Source: Acidobacteriota bacterium (GTDB taxonomy: Bacteria; Acidobacteriota; Terriglobia; UBA7540). From it: a DNA stretch of 64,000 nt. Position 1 is the stretch's first letter; every line of letters begins with the position of its first letter. Both the position numbers and the translations under genes were made by a program. The stretch is from assembly GCA_902812415.1 (NCBI GenBank), contig CADDZJ010000011.1:1-64000 (forward strand), read 5' to 3'. Under the pieces are notes generated by a model. The model was given only the letters and a program-made list of their open reading frames with translations. It did not search any database and had not been told where the DNA came from. This document shows positions 1 through 7,939 of the stretch, one piece after another.

Positions 1-78
1 AACGCAGGCCGAGTTAGCCAGAGAAAGAATTGACAAAATCTTGAGAAACTTCCAACGGTTTGATGCGCCGAATGGAGC

Positions 79-84
79 TATAAT
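79..84 (+). promoter_or_regulatory. candidate -10 box upstream of the first selenoperoxiredoxin
   Basis: A perfect TATAAT lies 86 nt upstream of the ATG at 171. No good -35 box sits at 16-18 nt; TTGACA occurs at 30-35, which is too far away. The call rests on the -10 match alone. Confidence 0.3.
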
Positions 85-170
85 GCAGCACGGCTATCTA
101 AGGCGCTGATGCGGCGCAAGGCTAATACGTGCTGGGGGCTTTGCGGTCGCATTATTTTCTGGGAGGTTGC

Positions 171-641
171 ATGGGCAGTTCAAGGCAGCTTCAGGTGGGC
201 GATCACGCGCCTGATTTCAGCCTGCTCGATCAAAATGGCAGAATGGTAAGGCTCAGCGAATATGAGGGGCAAAAGACCGCCGTCCTGGCCTTTTACGTCA
301 AGGCTTTTACGAGCGGCTGAACGAAGGAGCTGAAGGCGTATCAGGCTGATGTCGCCAGGTTCGAGAACGAGGGCGCCCAGGTGATTGGCATTAGCGTGGA
401 TAAGCCTGCCAAGAATAAGGCGTTCGCAGAGTCGCTTGGGCTGACTTATCCCATTCTGAGTGACGATCGCCGCGCAGTCTCCCGCCAATATGGCGTGCTG
501 ATGCCCCTCATCCGGCTCGCCAAGCGGACGACGTTTGTGATCGATAAGCACGGGATCATCCAGGCCATTCAAAGAGGTGGTGAGGCTATAGACCCCAGTC
601 ATGCCCTGGCAAGTTGCAGTTTGCCGGGACATGGCATGTAA
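171..641 (+). CDS. selenocysteine-containing peroxiredoxin, cytosolic (UGA = Sec at codon 50)
   Basis: AhpC/TSA-type peroxiredoxin that reduces peroxides with thiol reductants. The frame is interrupted only by TGA at 318-320, and similarity to the paralogue at 712 continues on both sides of it. The residues around it read AFTSG-U-TKEL, so UGA sits at the peroxidatic cysteine of the family motif TxxC; the usual Pro four residues before the Thr is Val (FYVKAFT). A Cys near the C-terminus (about residue 149, in ASCSL) could act as resolving residue. The ATG at 171 was preferred to a GTG at 129 because GGGAGG precedes it by four bases. There is no signal peptide, so a cytosolic location is inferred. 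With Sec the product is 156 residues, normal for a short Prx. TGA serves as an ordinary stop elsewhere in the window (for example at 2378), so global recoding is unlikely. Confidence 0.88.
321..356 (+). promoter_or_regulatory. bacterial SECIS-like stem-loop, first selenoprotein
   Basis: Downstream of the UGA at 318-320, GGCG (335-338) pairs with CGCC (353-356), U339 wobbles with G351 leaving U352 bulged, and AUCA (340-343) pairs with UGAU (347-350) around a GGC loop (344-346). The loop starts 23 nt after the UGA and begins with G, both within the ranges described for bacterial SECIS elements. Confidence 0.75.
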
Positions 642-711
642 GTAGGGCCGAATCCTTCACGCACTGGACATCCAGCGCAGTCAAAGTTTATTTCAACCAA
701 GGAGGAACTCA

Positions 712-1245
712 GTGATCAAGAAATCGCAGGCCGTCGGCCTGGCATTGCTGCTGGCGATACCCTTGGCGGCCCAGGCCCTGACGTTGCAGGTGGGCGACAA
801 AGCTCCCAATTTCACTTTGCCGGACCAGAACGGCAACCCGGTGAGCCTCAGCCAGTTTCTGGGCAAAAAAAACGTGGTACTGGCTTTCTACGTACTGGCG
901 TTTACGGGCGGCTGAACGAAGGAACTTCAGGCGTATCAGGCTGATATGCCAAAATTCGAGCGCACGGACACTCAGGTGCTCGGCGTTAGCGTGGATAGCG
1001 TCCCGGCAAACCACGCCTTTGCCAAGCAGATTGGCGTTACCTTCCCGCTTTTGAGCGACTTCTTCCGGAAAGTCAGCGAAGAATATGGAGTTTTGAACGC
1101 GCAGCATGGATTCGCCAACCGCACCACGTTTGTGATCAATAAAGACGGTTTCATCCAACATATCGACCGGAATTCGGAGGCGCTCGATCCCACGAGCGCC
1201 ATGGAATCCTGCAGCCTGCTGGCGCACAAGAGTCAGAAGAAGTAA
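712..1245 (+). CDS. selenocysteine-containing peroxiredoxin, exported (UGA = Sec at codon 68)
   Basis: Paralogue of the gene at 171, 71 nt downstream and probably in the same operon. It starts at GTG 712 with GGAGG six bases upstream. The first 22 residues form a Sec-type signal peptide ending AAQA, so the mature protein should act in the periplasm. TGA at 913-915 replaces the peroxidatic cysteine codon in AFTGG-U-TKEL, and the frame stays open to TAA at 1243. A C-terminal Cys at about residue 167 (ESCSL) matches the Cys in the paralogue and may form a selenylsulfide. The family Pro before the active-site Thr is again Val. The full product is 177 residues including Sec. Calling a stop at 913 would give two useless half-proteins. 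Confidence 0.88.
916..950 (+). promoter_or_regulatory. bacterial SECIS-like stem-loop, second selenoprotein
   Basis: Residues 930-938 pair with 942-950 to give an uninterrupted nine-base-pair stem, including one G-U pair (933/947), closed by a GGC loop at 939-941. The loop starts 23 nt after the UGA at 913-915, the same distance as in the first gene. The upper stem and loop are identical between the two copies while the lower stem differs and still pairs. Confidence 0.8.
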
Positions 1246-1346
1246 GAGGCGTCGGGACGGGGGACACTGCGAGGGCTGGATGACAAGTATTCGCGTATCA
1301 AGGCGATGGGAATCCCTGCCTGCTCCAACTCCTCGGCACACGCATG

Positions 1347-1403
1347 CTGTAGCGCCGGTGTGCCCACCGGCGGCTTTCGGCGCTGGGACATCGGGCGCTA
1401 CAG
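1347..1403. repeat. GTAGCGGCGG-family palindromic repeat
   Basis: A 57-bp element with perfect 10-bp ends, CTGTAGCGCC and GGCGCTACAG, and an inner CCGGTG/CACCGG hairpin. It lies in the 227-nt gap between the second peroxiredoxin and the radical SAM gene, where no other gene is visible. The same design recurs at 7891, 19498, 37018, 47297, 48426 and 57941. Confidence 0.75.
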
Positions 1404-1472
1404 TCTGAATTGTCGCTTACTTGGCAGTCCTCAAAGAATGCGCCATACCGGTTCTTTTGACGGCGCCCGATT

Positions 1473-2378
1473 ATGACGCAACATCCAACCATCGAACTGA
1501 AGCATCTGGATAACCTCTGGTTTCAGGTTACCGGAACGCTTTGCAATATCGCCTGCGCGCACTGCTTTAATAACAGCGGCCCTAATGTCAAAACATTCGG
1601 CTTCTTAACGATCGAGCGCGTCCGAGAGGAGCTTGAAGTCGCCGCCCGTTTGGGAGTGAAAGAAGTCGCTTTCACGGGCGGTGAACCTTTTCTTCATCCA
1701 CAATTGCTCGAGATGCTCGAACTCTCCTTGACTTATGCGCCCACCACGGTGCTTACCAACGGCACGCTCCTCAGCGATCGCGTAGCCGACCGCCTGGCGG
1801 AAATCGAACGAAACGCGCGATGTTCGCTCGAAATTCGCATCAGCCTGGATGGCTACACCGAGGAAATGAATGATGCCATTCGCGGTCCGGGCGTTTTTCG
1901 GAAGGCCCTCGCGGCCACCCGCCGGCTGAGCGAGCGCGGTCTGCTTCCCCTGATTACGATTGTCCGCACCTGGGGCGACGACGAGGAGTTTCCAACGCTG
2001 GCCGGCTTTGTGCGCGTTCTGCAGCAGGCGGGCTACTCGCGCCCCCGCATTAAAGTGCTGCCCTCGCTGCCTCTAGGCCGCGAACTCATTCGGACTCGCC
2101 AGCAGGATGAAAGCACATTGACAGAAGAGATGCTCGAGGGATTCGACCGGGACCTCTTAATGTGCTCGAACTCGCGCATTGTGACCGACCGTGGGGTATG
2201 GGTGTGCCCATTATTGGTGGAAATGCCTGATGCGCGGCGGGGAGCTACGTTGCGCGAAGCGGCTTCAGGATACGAATTGCATCACCACGCGTGCACGGCG
2301 TGTTATCACTACGGAACCATTTGCAGCAATGTGAGTGCCCAGATCGAAGGCATCGGGTTGGCCGAGCGTAAGCCATGA
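1473..2378 (+). CDS. radical SAM enzyme with SPASM/twitch-like C-terminal cysteines
   Basis: A 301-residue radical SAM protein. The cluster motif CxxxCxxC is at C24, C28 and C31, and FTGGEPF is the usual SAM-binding GGE motif. The C-terminal third has five cysteines (about 231, 245, 274, 277, 284) next to a His triplet, suggesting an auxiliary Fe-S site of SPASM or twitch type. The gene overlaps the next one by ATGA at 2375-2378, so the two products are probably made in fixed ratio. The substrate is unknown. A sulfatase-superfamily gene lies 0.96 kb downstream, which recalls anaerobic sulfatase-maturating enzymes, but this protein is shorter than those and that target lacks the Cys or Ser they oxidise. 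It may instead modify a peptide or small molecule. Confidence 0.8.
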   Translation: MTQHPTIELKHLDNLWFQVTGTLCNIACAHCFNNSGPNVKTFGFLTIERVREELEVAARLGVKEVAFTGGEPFLHPQLLEMLELSLTYAPTTVLTNGTLLSDRVADRLAEIERNARCSLEIRISLDGYTEEMNDAIRGPGVFRKALAATRRLSERGLLPLITIVRTWGDDEEFPTLAGFVRVLQQAGYSRPRIKVLPSLPLGRELIRTRQQDESTLTEEMLEGFDRDLLMCSNSRIVTDRGVWVCPLLVEMPDARRGATLREAASGYELHHHACTACYHYGTICSNVSAQIEGIGLAERKP

Positions 2379-3157
2379 ACAAGATCGCCCTCTTGGGCGG
2401 CATTTACAGTAATTATCGGGCGCTTGAGGCGGCGCTTGCCGATGCGCACGGGCGCGGAGCGGATGCGATCTACTGTCTGGGAGACCTTGGGGCTTTCGGA
2501 CCTTACCCGGATCGGGTTTATCCCCTTCTGCGCGCGGCGAATGTGCAGTGCATCCAGGGAAACTATGATAATTCCCTGGCAGAAGGCCTGGCGGATTGCC
2601 AGTGCGGTTATACCGATCCCCGTGACAATTACTTTGCTCGCCTCTCTTATTCCTATACTTTCCGCAATACTTCTGATGAAAATAAGGCTTGGCTGCGTAC
2701 GCTTCTTGGCACACGCCGCTTCACTTTAGGTAATCGCCGCGTGCTGCTCTGCCACGGCTCGCCGCGCAAAATGAATGAATTCCTCTGGGAATCCACGAGC
2801 CCGGACTGCTTTCTGGAATACCTGCTAAATTTGGCGCAGGCCGATATCGTCTGCGTGACGCATACGGGAATTAAATGGCATCGGTCGCTCTCCGGCAACC
2901 GACATTTTGTGAACGTTGGCGTGCTGGGACGGCCTGAAAACGATGGCTCCACCAATGTCTGGTATACGCTGCTTTCGGCGGATTCCGGCGCCGTTCAAGT
3001 GGAGTTTTTGCCTGTGGCCTATGATTACGAAGCCCTGGCTGCCGACATGCGCCAGGAACACCTGCCGGAGGAATTCATTGAAACCATCCTGACCGGTTGG
3101 TGGACCACCTGTCTGGAAATCCTGCCTCATAAGGAACGCGCCCGCGGCCGGTTTTAG
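2375..3157 (+). CDS. metallophosphoesterase-fold protein with degenerate metal site 1
   Basis: A 260-residue protein of the calcineurin-like (YfcE-type) fold, coupled by a 4-nt overlap to the radical SAM gene. Family motifs are in order: GGIYSN at 8-13 (normally GDIHGN), GDLGAFGPYP from 36, GNYD at 62-65, CHGSPR around H127, and THTG at 162-165 (normally GHTH). The ligands assigned in this family to site 2 (D37, N63, H127, H163) remain, while the three exclusive to site 1 are replaced (Gly9, Tyr11, Gly165). It may be a mononuclear enzyme, a binding protein or a structural partner of the radical SAM protein. The substrate is not predictable. Confidence 0.75.
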   Translation: MNKIALLGGIYSNYRALEAALADAHGRGADAIYCLGDLGAFGPYPDRVYPLLRAANVQCIQGNYDNSLAEGLADCQCGYTDPRDNYFARLSYSYTFRNTSDENKAWLRTLLGTRRFTLGNRRVLLCHGSPRKMNEFLWESTSPDCFLEYLLNLAQADIVCVTHTGIKWHRSLSGNRHFVNVGVLGRPENDGSTNVWYTLLSADSGAVQVEFLPVAYDYEALAADMRQEHLPEEFIETILTGWWTTCLEILPHKERARGRF

Positions 3158-3166
3158 AAGGACTCA

Positions 3167-3217
3167 CCACAGAGGACACGGAGAAAGAGTCTCGCGCGAG
3201 CTCTGTGCCCTCTGTGG
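3167..3217. repeat. CCACAGAGG-family hairpin
   Basis: CCACAGAGG at 3167-3175 faces CCTCTGTGG at 3209-3217 with further partial pairing between. Similar elements lie at 50872-50930 and, as a half copy, near 44017. It sits in the 180-nt gap after the metallophosphoesterase gene and could act as a transcription terminator. Confidence 0.6.
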
Positions 3218-3337
3218 TTGAATTTGTTTTCGCTCTGGACTCTCAATACATCGGTTGACTAAGCCCGCCAACTTTGATTAACTCGGTGATCTTCAAAGCG
3301 TTCAGCAATCTGTAGAGTTTACCCAATGGAGGACTGA

Positions 3338-4939
3338 ATGCCAAAACTGAGCTTTTCCAGAAGGAGTTTTCTGAAGACGGCGACCGTAGGCGCTGCGGCG
3401 GGCGCAAGCGGGATTTCTGCCGCCGCGCAGGAAAGCGAACCTTCGCTATGCGGCTCCGTCTGGGAACGGCCGCCGCAGCAGCAGGGAAACAACCTGAACC
3501 TGATCGTAATTGTCAGCGACACCTTCCGGCACGATAATCTCGCCTGCTACGGCCCGAAGTGGCTTGAAAAGCTTGAAACGCCCAATCTCGACCACTTCGC
3601 CTCGGAGTCGGTCATCCTGAAGGACTTCTACCCCGAAGGGATGCCCACCATCGTCATCCGCCGCACGCTCTACACCGGCCGCCGCGTGATCCCCTGCTAT
3701 TACTTTCCGCAGCCTGAATCAGTCCAGTTGCCCGGATGGCACGCGCTTTATAACGAAGATGTGACGCTGAGCGAGACGCTCAACGAAGCCGGTTATATCA
3801 CCGCGCTCACCAGCGACCTTTACCACGAAATGAAGCCGACGCGTAACTTCAACAAGGGCTTTCACACCTGGCAATGGATTCGAGGCCAGGAAGTAGACTA
3901 TTACGGCACGTCTCCGCACCAGCTTCTTGACGTGAGTGACATGGTTTCGCCTGACTATCTGGCGCGATTCCCTCATTTGCATCAGTTCCTGAGCCAGTAC
4001 AAAGCGAATCGCAATCTCTGGAAGCAGGAGGGCGAGTCGCTGGCGCAGCTTGTGGCGCAAGCGGCCATTCGCTGGCTGAATGCGAACTTTGAGCAGCGCC
4101 CGTTCTATCTGCACATTGAATTCTTCGATCCGCACGAGCCCTGGGACCCTCCGCGCCGGTTTCTCGAAAAATACATGCCCAACGCAACCGGCCCGAGCTT
4201 TATTGAGCCGCCCTACGATACTGTGCCCCTGCCGGATGAGATCAAGCAGCGGTTCCGCGCCAACTATGCCGGGGAAGCAAGTTGCGTGGATTACTGGATT
4301 GGCAATCTGTTGGATACGATCCGCCAGTTGGGGCTATTTGAGAATTCGGTCGTTGTTTTCCTGGCGGATCATGGCGCTATGCTGGGCGAGCACGGCCAGT
4401 TCGTCAAGGGCCCCGACAAGTTGCGGGGCCAGGTCACGCACATCCCGTTGCTCATCCATTTACCAGGCAACCGGCTTGCCGGGAAACAGGTTTCAGGTTT
4501 CGTCCAGATGCAGGACGTAATGCCGACGCTCCTTCATTTGCTGGACCTGAAGCCGGCAGCGCGGGTGACGGGCGCAAACTTCTGGCCGCTGGTCACGGGC
4601 GAGACGCGCGCCCTCCACGAATACGTGGTGCAGACTTATGGCTGGGTAGGGGCCGTGAGGACGCGCGAATGGAATTACAGTGAAGTCTGGAAACCTGAGG
4701 CCCGCCTGAGCAAGTTCCATACGCGTCCCGGCGCGCCGGCGGAAACTTATAAGCCGCAGCTCTATAACCTGAAAAAAGACCCACAGGAACTCACCGACGT
4801 GGCAAGCCAGTTTCCAGACGTTTGCCGGCAGATGTCGGCCAGGCTACGGGAGTATATCGCTTCAGGACAGGGAATCACTTATGGCAGCTTCAACCAGAAA
4901 CCCAGCTTAAGCCCCGGCACGGTCTATGTGAGCAGCTAA
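3338..4939 (+). CDS. Tat-exported sulfatase-superfamily hydrolase with Thr at the nucleophile position
   Basis: A 533-residue alkaline-phosphatase-superfamily protein (sulfatase fold). SRRSFLK at residues 7-13 followed by an Ala/Gly-rich stretch is a classic Tat signal, so it is likely folded and cofactor-loaded before export. Metal-site motifs are visible: D61 in IVSDTFR and ADHG in the C-terminal half. The sulfatase signature CxPSRxxLxTG aligns with TIVIRRTLYTG at 104-114, so the formylglycine precursor Cys/Ser is Thr104. Thr nucleophiles occur in phosphatase and phosphodiesterase branches of this superfamily, so a phosphorus ester is a possible substrate. The start ATG 3338 has GGAGG nine bases before it. 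Confidence 0.8.
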   Translation: MPKLSFSRRSFLKTATVGAAAGASGISAAAQESEPSLCGSVWERPPQQQGNNLNLIVIVSDTFRHDNLACYGPKWLEKLETPNLDHFASESVILKDFYPEGMPTIVIRRTLYTGRRVIPCYYFPQPESVQLPGWHALYNEDVTLSETLNEAGYITALTSDLYHEMKPTRNFNKGFHTWQWIRGQEVDYYGTSPHQLLDVSDMVSPDYLARFPHLHQFLSQYKANRNLWKQEGESLAQLVAQAAIRWLNANFEQRPFYLHIEFFDPHEPWDPPRRFLEKYMPNATGPSFIEPPYDTVPLPDEIKQRFRANYAGEASCVDYWIGNLLDTIRQLGLFENSVVVFLADHGAMLGEHGQFVKGPDKLRGQVTHIPLLIHLPGNRLAGKQVSGFVQMQDVMPTLLHLLDLKPAARVTGANFWPLVTGETRALHEYVVQTYGWVGAVRTREWNYSEVWKPEARLSKFHTRPGAPAETYKPQLYNLKKDPQELTDVASQFPDVCRQMSARLREYIASGQGITYGSFNQKPSLSPGTVYVSS

Positions 4940-5090
4940 GCGTCATGATTCGCAGAGACAGTAGCCGCCTGTGCAGACCTATTTAAACCCGCCCAAATCC
5001 ATACTCACCTTGGGTTTTCCGCGATTTTCCTGTACACTCGGAAGTGATTCTTATTGTTAATGTTGACTGCGAAGGAGCCTTGCCGATTCT

Positions 5091-6587
5091 ATGTCCTCTG
5101 CCATGAAGACGCTGTTCCTCAATCCTCCCAGTTTCAAAGGTTTTGACGGCGGATCAAGCGCCCGATACCCCGCCACGCGGGAAATTCCCTCTTACTGGTA
5201 TCCGGTATGGCTGAGCTATCCGGCCGGGATGCTGGAAAACAGCCGCCTGCTGGATGCCTGCCCGCATAACGTCTCGCCAGAGGAGACGGTTCAAATTGCG
5301 CGTGATTATGACTTTCTGGTGGTGTTCACTTCCACCGTCGGTTTTCAGAATGACTGCCGCCTGGCGCAGATGATCAAATCCGCCAAGCCGGACATGAAGA
5401 TCGCCTTTGTAGGGCCGCCGGTGCAGATCGAGCCGGTTAAAAGCCTGAAAGCATCGGAGGCAATTGATTTTGTCGTGCGCGGCGAGTTTGACTATCCTGT
5501 GGTGGAATTCGCGCAGGGCAAGCCGCTGGACGAGATACAGAACGTCAGTTTTCGTAAGAACGGCGACGTGGTTTCAAACCCCATGCGGCCGCAGTTGCAG
5601 ACAGAGGATTTGGACCGGCTCCCCTTTGCCAGCGATGTTTACAAGCGCGATCTCACGATTGAGAATTACAACATCCCTTATCTTCTGCATCCCTATATCT
5701 CTTTCTACAGCTCGCGGGGATGTCCAGCGCTGTGCACTTTCTGCCTCTGGCCGCAGACGCTTTCCGGCCACGCCTGGCGCGTTAGATCGGTGGATAATGT
5801 GGTGGCGGAAGTGCGCCAGGCGTTGCGCCTCTTCCCGCAGATGAAGGAGATCTTCTTCGACGACGACACGTTCAACATCCGCAAGGATCGCGTGCTCGAG
5901 CTCTGCCGCAAATTCAAACCGCTGGGCTTCCGCTGGTCGTGCACGGCGCGTGTGCATAGCGATTACGACACTTTAAAGGCCATGGCCGATGCGGGCGCGC
6001 GGCTCTTTATAGTGGGCCTTGAATCCGGCGATCCGCAGATTCTGAAGAACATCAAGAAGGGCGCCACCATTGAGATGGCCAAAGCCTTTGCCAAAAACTG
6101 CAAGAAAGTAGGCATCAAGATTCACGGCGACTTCATCATCGGATTGCCGGGCGAGACGCCGGAGACCATCCAGAAGACCATCGACTATGCCAAGGAGTTG
6201 GATGTTGAGACGATCCAGGTCTCTGTTGCCCACGCCTTCCCGGGGACGGAGTTATACGACTATTACACGCGAAACAATTACATGGTGCACAGCGCCGTGA
6301 CTGACGAAGGCGGCCATCAATTGCCGCATATCGAACTGCCGGGACTTAGCCGCGAGGAGATGATGGCGGCGGTGAACCGCTTCTACGACGAGTATTACTT
6401 CCGCCCGCGCGTGGTGTGGCGGCTGGTGAAAGACGCGCTGTGGAATGCCGACGAGCGGAAGCGGCTTTATCAGGAAGCCGTCAGCTTTCTCCGCCTTCGC
6501 GCCGAGCGGCTGCAATACGTGCGCCAGGGCGCAGGGCCGCGGCCCATGGTGAGCGTGCCGGTCAACGATACAGCTTCAGGCCAGTGA
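5091..6587 (+). CDS. hpnJ: hopanoid biosynthesis B12-binding-type radical SAM protein HpnJ
   Basis: A 498-residue protein with an N-terminal B12-binding-like Rossmann region (about 1-160) and a radical SAM core with C211, C215 and C218 (CPALCTFC). Length and sequence style match HpnJ. Genetic work in Burkholderia links HpnJ to formation of the cyclitol-ether head group of extended hopanoids. It overlaps or directly abuts hpnI, and hpnH and hpnA lie downstream, which supports the assignment. An alternative ATG at 5103 (MKTLFLNPPSF) is possible. No strong ribosome-binding site decides between them. Confidence 0.85.
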   Translation: MSSAMKTLFLNPPSFKGFDGGSSARYPATREIPSYWYPVWLSYPAGMLENSRLLDACPHNVSPEETVQIARDYDFLVVFTSTVGFQNDCRLAQMIKSAKPDMKIAFVGPPVQIEPVKSLKASEAIDFVVRGEFDYPVVEFAQGKPLDEIQNVSFRKNGDVVSNPMRPQLQTEDLDRLPFASDVYKRDLTIENYNIPYLLHPYISFYSSRGCPALCTFCLWPQTLSGHAWRVRSVDNVVAEVRQALRLFPQMKEIFFDDDTFNIRKDRVLELCRKFKPLGFRWSCTARVHSDYDTLKAMADAGARLFIVGLESGDPQILKNIKKGATIEMAKAFAKNCKKVGIKIHGDFIIGLPGETPETIQKTIDYAKELDVETIQVSVAHAFPGTELYDYYTRNNYMVHSAVTDEGGHQLPHIELPGLSREEMMAAVNRFYDEYYFRPRVVWRLVKDALWNADERKRLYQEAVSFLRLRAERLQYVRQGAGPRPMVSVPVNDTASGQ

Positions 6588-6597
6588 AGTTTTGCGG

Positions 6598-7818
6598 ATG
6601 TTTCTCCTCCATCATCTCTCATTCATCGCGGTGCTAAGCCTGCTGCGCAGGGACGAAGCGCTTTTCGCGCGCGTCCGGGAAGCCCTGCTCATTTTGCCCA
6701 TCACCGCCTGGCTCTACTATCTGGTGGCTGCGGTGTGCGCTCATCGGTTCTTCAGCCGAGAGCGGCCTGAGCCTGGAAACTTCACGCCGCCCGTCAGCAT
6801 CCTGAAACCCGTGCGGGGCGTCGATCGCGAAGCTTACGAGAATTTTGCCAGCTTCTGCCGGTTGGATTATCCGGAGTATGAGATTCTGTTCGGCGTCAGC
6901 GACGTTTCAGACCCTGTCGTTCCCGTCATTCAAAAGCTGATTCGCGACTTTCCCGACCGCTCCATCCGCCTTTTCACGGGCCTTCAGCGCCTTGGTCCGA
7001 ATGATAAAGCTTCCGTCCTGGCGCACCTTGCGCGCGAGGCCCGTTATGAGTTGATGGTGGTGAGCGATAGCGATGTGCGAATGGCGCCGGAAGGCTTGCG
7101 GGCCATCGTCGCTCCGTTCCACGATCCGCAGATCGGCGCTGTGACCTGCCTTTATCGGGGCGTGCAGGAAAATACGTGGGCGGACTCCCTGGAAGCTCTG
7201 ACGCTCAGCACCGATTTTCTGGCCAGCGTCCTGGTGGCCCGGCAATTTTCGGGAACTCGGTTTGCCCTGGGCGCTACGCTTGCGACCACCTGCCATCACT
7301 TGGCGGAGATTGGCGGTTACGAAGAGCTTGCCGATTTCCTGCTGGATGATTACGAGTTGGGCTACCGCATTGCGGAGCGGGGATATCGGGTCGAAATGCT
7401 CTCCTACGTCGTCCCGATCGTTCTGCCTTCGCAATCGCTCGCGGGCTATTGGCAGCGACAATTGCGATGGTCGGTGGGCGTGCGCAATTCGCGCCCGTGG
7501 GGGCATTTGGGGCTCTTGTTCACGCAAGGTTTGCCGCTCTCGCTGGTCGCCATGGCTGCGGCACATTCCGCGCAGGTCGCTTGGCTTTACCTTGCGGCTT
7601 ACTTGGCCAGCCGGTATTTCATGGCGTGGACCGTTGGCGTGTGGGGATTAAAGGATTCGGCGCTTCGCAAAAGATGGTGGCTGGTGCCCACGCGCGATGC
7701 AGTGGCTTTCTGCACCTGGCTTGCCAGCCTTTGCCATAACCGCGTCAGTTGGCGCGGCGACGCCTTCCAGGTGCGCAAAGGCCGCTTGTTGCCGCACGAA
7801 GCAGCATCTGGCCGCTAA
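6598..7818 (+). CDS. hpnI: hopanoid biosynthesis glycosyltransferase HpnI
   Basis: Membrane-bound GT2 enzyme resembling ceramide glucosyltransferase. After an N-terminal membrane segment come SILKPVRG, a SDSDVRM metal-binding motif, a DDYELGYR region and QRQLRW (the Q/RxxRW product-binding motif), then C-terminal hydrophobic helices. In Burkholderia HpnI adds N-acetylglucosamine to bacteriohopanetetrol before HpnK deacetylation and HpnJ action. The gene begins 11 nt after hpnJ. TTG 6592 is an alternative start two codons upstream. The usual partner hpnK (deacetylase) is not seen in the window. Confidence 0.8.
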   Translation: MFLLHHLSFIAVLSLLRRDEALFARVREALLILPITAWLYYLVAAVCAHRFFSRERPEPGNFTPPVSILKPVRGVDREAYENFASFCRLDYPEYEILFGVSDVSDPVVPVIQKLIRDFPDRSIRLFTGLQRLGPNDKASVLAHLAREARYELMVVSDSDVRMAPEGLRAIVAPFHDPQIGAVTCLYRGVQENTWADSLEALTLSTDFLASVLVARQFSGTRFALGATLATTCHHLAEIGGYEELADFLLDDYELGYRIAERGYRVEMLSYVVPIVLPSQSLAGYWQRQLRWSVGVRNSRPWGHLGLLFTQGLPLSLVAMAAAHSAQVAWLYLAAYLASRYFMAWTVGVWGLKDSALRKRWWLVPTRDAVAFCTWLASLCHNRVSWRGDAFQVRKGRLLPHEAASGR

Positions 7819-7890
7819 TCTGGAATGAGACGCAAGTTTTGCGCCGAGAGGGATTATGGCGCCACCCTTCAGAGCGGCATGTCAGGATTT

Positions 7891-7916
7891 TGTAGCGGCG
7901 GTGTCCTCACCGCCGG
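7891..7916. repeat. GTAGCGGCGG-family palindromic repeat, short copy
   Basis: TGTAGCGGCGGTG is followed by TCCTCACCGCCGG, giving a GGCGGTG/CACCGCC hairpin. It lies between hpnI and the small gene at 7940. Confidence 0.65.
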
Positions 7917-7939
7917 TTGGGTAAGTGAGGAGCGGGTTC

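Noticed and set aside
129-320. Short 63-residue ORF ending at the UGA of the first peroxiredoxin
   Set aside because: It ends exactly in front of the catalytic residue and the rest of the protein follows in frame; it is the N-terminal part of a selenoprotein.
180-632. Long antisense frames opposite the peroxiredoxins (also 709-1341)
   Set aside because: They are codon-bias shadows of the real genes and resemble no protein family.
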